Source: an uncultured Collinsella sp.
Lineage (GTDB): Bacteria > Actinomycetota > Coriobacteriia > Coriobacteriales > Coriobacteriaceae
NCBI GenBank assembly: GCA_902478365.1
Contig: CABSKX010000023.1
Location: forward strand, 1-32,485
DNA length: 32,485 nucleotides
Direction of reading: 5' to 3'
Position 1 is the stretch's first letter. The number at the start of each line of letters is the position of its first letter. Shown in pieces: positions 30,214-32,485 of this stretch. A program made the position numbers and the translations under genes. The notes under the pieces are model-generated. The model had not been told where the DNA came from and searched no databases. It saw nothing but the letters and a program-made list of their open reading frames with translations.

Positions 30214-31725
30214 TTAGTAGCTGTCGTAAGAATAGTCGTCTGAATAGGGCGTAGTCTGCCCGTCGGTGGCGGCATCAGTGCCGTCCGTGGACTGGGCATC
30301 GGTTTCATCAGTTCCGTCGGTACTTTCGGTGCCATCGGTGCCGTCAGTGCTCTCGCCGTCCTTGGACTCGGTCGTCTCCTTCTTGGGAACGGTGATCGTC
30401 ACGCGTGCCACGCCCGACGTCTTAGTGTCGTAGCGGACCTTTTCGCCGTTCTTGGTAACGGTGACATCGGAAGGCTTGGACGTGGTGATCTCGATCGAGG
30501 ACTCAGGCGTGTATTCCTGCTCAAAGGGGCCGGTCGCCTGGGCGCCATAGACCGACTTGCCATCAACCTTGACCTCAATCCAAGCAGTCTTGCCCTTGGC
30601 AACGGAGATCTTGACCTTTGTGACCTCGTTCTCCTCCTTCTTGGCCGTCGTCTTGGCGGCGTCCGAATCGGTGGACTCGTCCGTCGTCTCATCGGTATCT
30701 TCGTCCTCATCGACGGATTCGGTCTTCTTGGAAGACTTCTTTGTCGTTGTCTTGGTGGCAACGGGTGTCTCGGGCGTCGACTCGGGCGCCGAGGAGCCGC
30801 AGCCACGCAGGAGCACCACGATGAGCACGATCAGAAGCAGCGCCACGACGCCGATACCGGCGTAAACGATACGAGGATCGAGACCGTTGTTCTGGGGAGC
30901 GCGCCCACCGCCGCGTCCACGATTGGAACCACCGCGACCGGTGCCTTGGGGCATACGACCGCGGTTATTGTCGGAACGTCCGCGATAACTGCCCTGGCGC
31001 TGCATATTGCGCTGGCCCGAGCGGGGGGCGAGCTCGCCGCGACCCTGGTAGTTGCGCTGACCCGAGCGAGGCGCTGAGGAGCGCTGGCTAAAGGTCTGTG
31101 ACTGAGATCGAAGGCGAGGCGTCACCTGCGTAGTATCGGCGTCTGCATAGCCGCCGCGCGGACGACCGGAAGAAACGCCGCGGTACCCGCGATAGGAATA
31201 ACCACCATCCCCGTAGCCGGCACGAGGGTCTCGTGCGACACCGCGGGCAGCGGGGAGTGCGCGCTCCTCGGGCGCCGGCGTGCTGCGAAAACGATCGCGC
31301 TGGGAACGAATCTCCTCGCTCGAGCCCGTTTCGGTAACATAGCCAGCCTGCTGAGGGCGCTGGCCATAACGCGTCGAACGCCCGCCCTGAACCATCAGGA
31401 AGCGGCCGTTGTCGACCGAGGAACGCGAATTGACGTAGCCGGCGGCGTCCTGAAAACGACCGCCCTGCTGCGACGTCTCGCCCTCATATGCCATCAAATC
31501 GTCAAAATAAGCGTTGACGACCTCCCGCGGATTGAGGCCCAAAAAGCGCGCATAGCTCGAAATCATGCCCTGTGCATAGCCGCGCGGAGGCATCGATGCA
31601 AAATTGCCATTCTCGAAAAACTCGATGATCTGCGGCCTGATTTTGATGGTGTTGGCGACCTGCTGAATGGAAAGGCCCATTCGGCGACGCTGCTCGAGCA
31701 GCATGTCACCAAAGCGTGCAGCCAT
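30214..31725 (-). CDS. RodZ-like HTH membrane protein with RG-rich linker
   Basis: The protein has 503 residues. An N-terminal HTH of the RodZ type (about 3-75: GDMLLEQRRRMGLSIQQVANTI) is followed by a long cytoplasmic low-complexity region rich in Arg, Gly, Ser and Gln (about 85-280), including APRSGQRN twice. Next come one membrane helix (about 287-306), a Thr/Ser/Asp/Glu-rich external stalk, a beta-rich domain (about 370-450, of the kind called DUF4115) and a Ser/Thr/Asp/Gly-rich tail ending DDYSYDSY. RodZ links MreB to the cell-shape machinery; no MreB is in the window. The start overlaps the ftsK stop by one base (TGATG). Arg/Gly-rich cytoplasmic linkers of this length are unusual in RodZ. 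Confidence 0.8.
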   Translation of the reverse strand: MAARFGDMLLEQRRRMGLSIQQVANTIKIRPQIIEFFENGNFASMPPRGYAQGMISSYARFLGLNPREVVNAYFDDLMAYEGETSQQGGRFQDAAGYVNSRSSVDNGRFLMVQGGRSTRYGQRPQQAGYVTETGSSEEIRSQRDRFRSTPAPEERALPAARGVARDPRAGYGDGGYSYRGYRGVSSGRPRGGYADADTTQVTPRLRSQSQTFSQRSSAPRSGQRNYQGRGELAPRSGQRNMQRQGSYRGRSDNNRGRMPQGTGRGGSNRGRGGGRAPQNNGLDPRIVYAGIGVVALLLIVLIVVLLRGCGSSAPESTPETPVATKTTTKKSSKKTESVDEDEDTDETTDESTDSDAAKTTAKKEENEVTKVKISVAKGKTAWIEVKVDGKSVYGAQATGPFEQEYTPESSIEITTSKPSDVTVTKNGEKVRYDTKTSGVARVTITVPKKETTESKDGESTDGTDGTESTDGTDETDAQSTDGTDAATDGQTTPYSDDYSYDSY

Positions 31726-32485
31726 CAGAATCCTCCAAACTCACGATCTTCACGTGCCATCTCGGCGTCGACGGATTCCAGCGCGGCAAGGCCTTCTTCA
31801 TCCAGCAGGACCTCGCGCGGCTTGGAACCATCGGGCGGTCCGACGACACCCTTTTCTTCCAGCATGTCCATAATACGCCCGGCGCGCGCATAGCCAACCT
31901 TCAGGCGACGCTGCAGGCCAGATGTGGAGCCCAGCTGCGATTCCACCACAATATGAGCGGCTTCCCAGATAAGCGGATCGTCGTCCTGAGGCTCGGCAAC
32001 GCCGGTGCGCACGATCCCGCCGCCACCTGCCATGGACATGGAGGCAGGTGCCACAGCCGACAGAATCTCCTCATGGTAGTCGGGCTCGCTTTGCGACTTG
32101 ACGAACTCGACGATCTCGTTGATCTCGTCATCCGAAACAAAGCAGCCCTGGATACGGCGGGGCTTGCCCCAGTCGACCTTTGAGAACAGCATGTCACCCA
32201 AGCCGGTAAGCTTTTCGGCACCCACCTGGTCGATGATGACGCGGGAGTCGATGCCCGTTGCGACGTTGAAGGCGATGCGGTTGGTAATGTTTGCCTTGAT
32301 GAGACCCGTCACCACGTTGGAGCTCGGACGCTGAGTCGCCACGATAAGGTGGATACCGGCGGCACGGCCCAGCTGGGCGATACGCACAATCGATGCCTCG
32401 ACGTCCTTGCCGGCAACCATCATCAGGTCCGAGAGCTCGTCGATGATGATGACCAGGTAGGGCATCTTTTGCGGCGGGTTATCGT
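31725..32485 (-). CDS. ftsK: FtsK/SpoIIIE DNA translocase, C-terminal part
   Basis: The gene runs off the right edge of the window, so only about 253 codons of the 3' end are present. They hold the Walker B strand YLVIIIDELSDLMM, the segment HLIVATQRPSSNVVTGLIKANITNRIAF typical of the motor, and the C-terminal gamma (KOPS-reading) winged helix (LIWEAAHIVVESQ... LQRRLKVGYARAGRIMDMLEEKGVVGP). FtsK pumps DNA at the division septum and coordinates dimer resolution. The Walker A and N-terminal membrane parts lie outside. The stop TGA overlaps the RodZ-like start by one base. Confidence 0.95.
   Translation of the reverse strand, partial: DNPPQKMPYLVIIIDELSDLMMVAGKDVEASIVRIAQLGRAAGIHLIVATQRPSSNVVTGLIKANITNRIAFNVATGIDSRVIIDQVGAEKLTGLGDMLFSKVDWGKPRRIQGCFVSDDEINEIVEFVKSQSEPDYHEEILSAVAPASMSMAGGGGIVRTGVAEPQDDDPLIWEAAHIVVESQLGSTSGLQRRLKVGYARAGRIMDMLEEKGVVGPPDGSKPREVLLDEEGLAALESVDAEMAREDREFGGF

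Overview
The window comes from a Collinsella genome, most likely the Collinsella aerofaciens group (Actinomycetota, Coriobacteriia). The clearest evidence is the gene at 5087-5878. It encodes a protein that I recognise, essentially over its whole length, as the NADPH-dependent 7beta-hydroxysteroid dehydrogenase of C. aerofaciens. The core gene order (ftsK - rodZ-like - yajQ - rimO - pgsA - cinA - recA - recX - rny, then spoVS - miaB - miaA - hflX, and lexA divergent from a LysM gene followed by nrdR and dut) fits a Gram-positive gut anaerobe.

Region 1, about 1-6600, is an accessory, partly decayed stretch. It starts with a 3' fragment of a tRNA-Pro(GGG) gene and its terminator, which looks like one attachment-site end of an integrated element. 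Next comes a broken DinJ/YafQ-type toxin-antitoxin pair. Then there is a modular gamma-glutamylcyclotransferase-like gene whose two halves are put in different frames by three 20-bp tandem repeats. An uncharacterised HTH regulator follows, then the bile-acid 7beta-HSDH, then fragments of a transporter-like and an esterase-like gene. Two repeat families link the stretch: a 54-bp inverted repeat (1-56 and 4747-4802) and a 58-60 bp direct repeat (414-471 and 6601-6660).

Region 2, about 6700-9400, carries a CDP-alcohol phosphatidyltransferase, a GarA-like FHA protein, an FtsR-like MerR regulator and adenine phosphoribosyltransferase. The FHA-MerR pair resembles garA and its neighbour in mycobacteria. 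Region 3, about 9400-14800, has a secreted NlpC/P60 hydrolase. It is followed by a convergent degV / DUF1836 pair that shares an operator sequence, then thioredoxin reductase and an MGDG-synthase-like glycosyltransferase. About 400 bases with three large palindromes follow.

Region 4, about 15170-32485, is mostly on the minus strand and deals with DNA damage, RNA processing and division. LexA faces a LysM membrane protein (YneA-like position), with three LexA boxes between them. nrdR and dut lie downstream of the LysM gene and may be SOS co-regulated. recA has its own LexA box inside a near-ideal promoter. miaB-miaA-hflX overlap end to end. rny, an uncharacterised GHKL ATPase and spoVS form another cluster. 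The window ends inside ftsK.

I see no complete rRNA or tRNA gene, no CRISPR array and no intact transposase or integrase. All identifications rest on reading the sequence; no database search was run.
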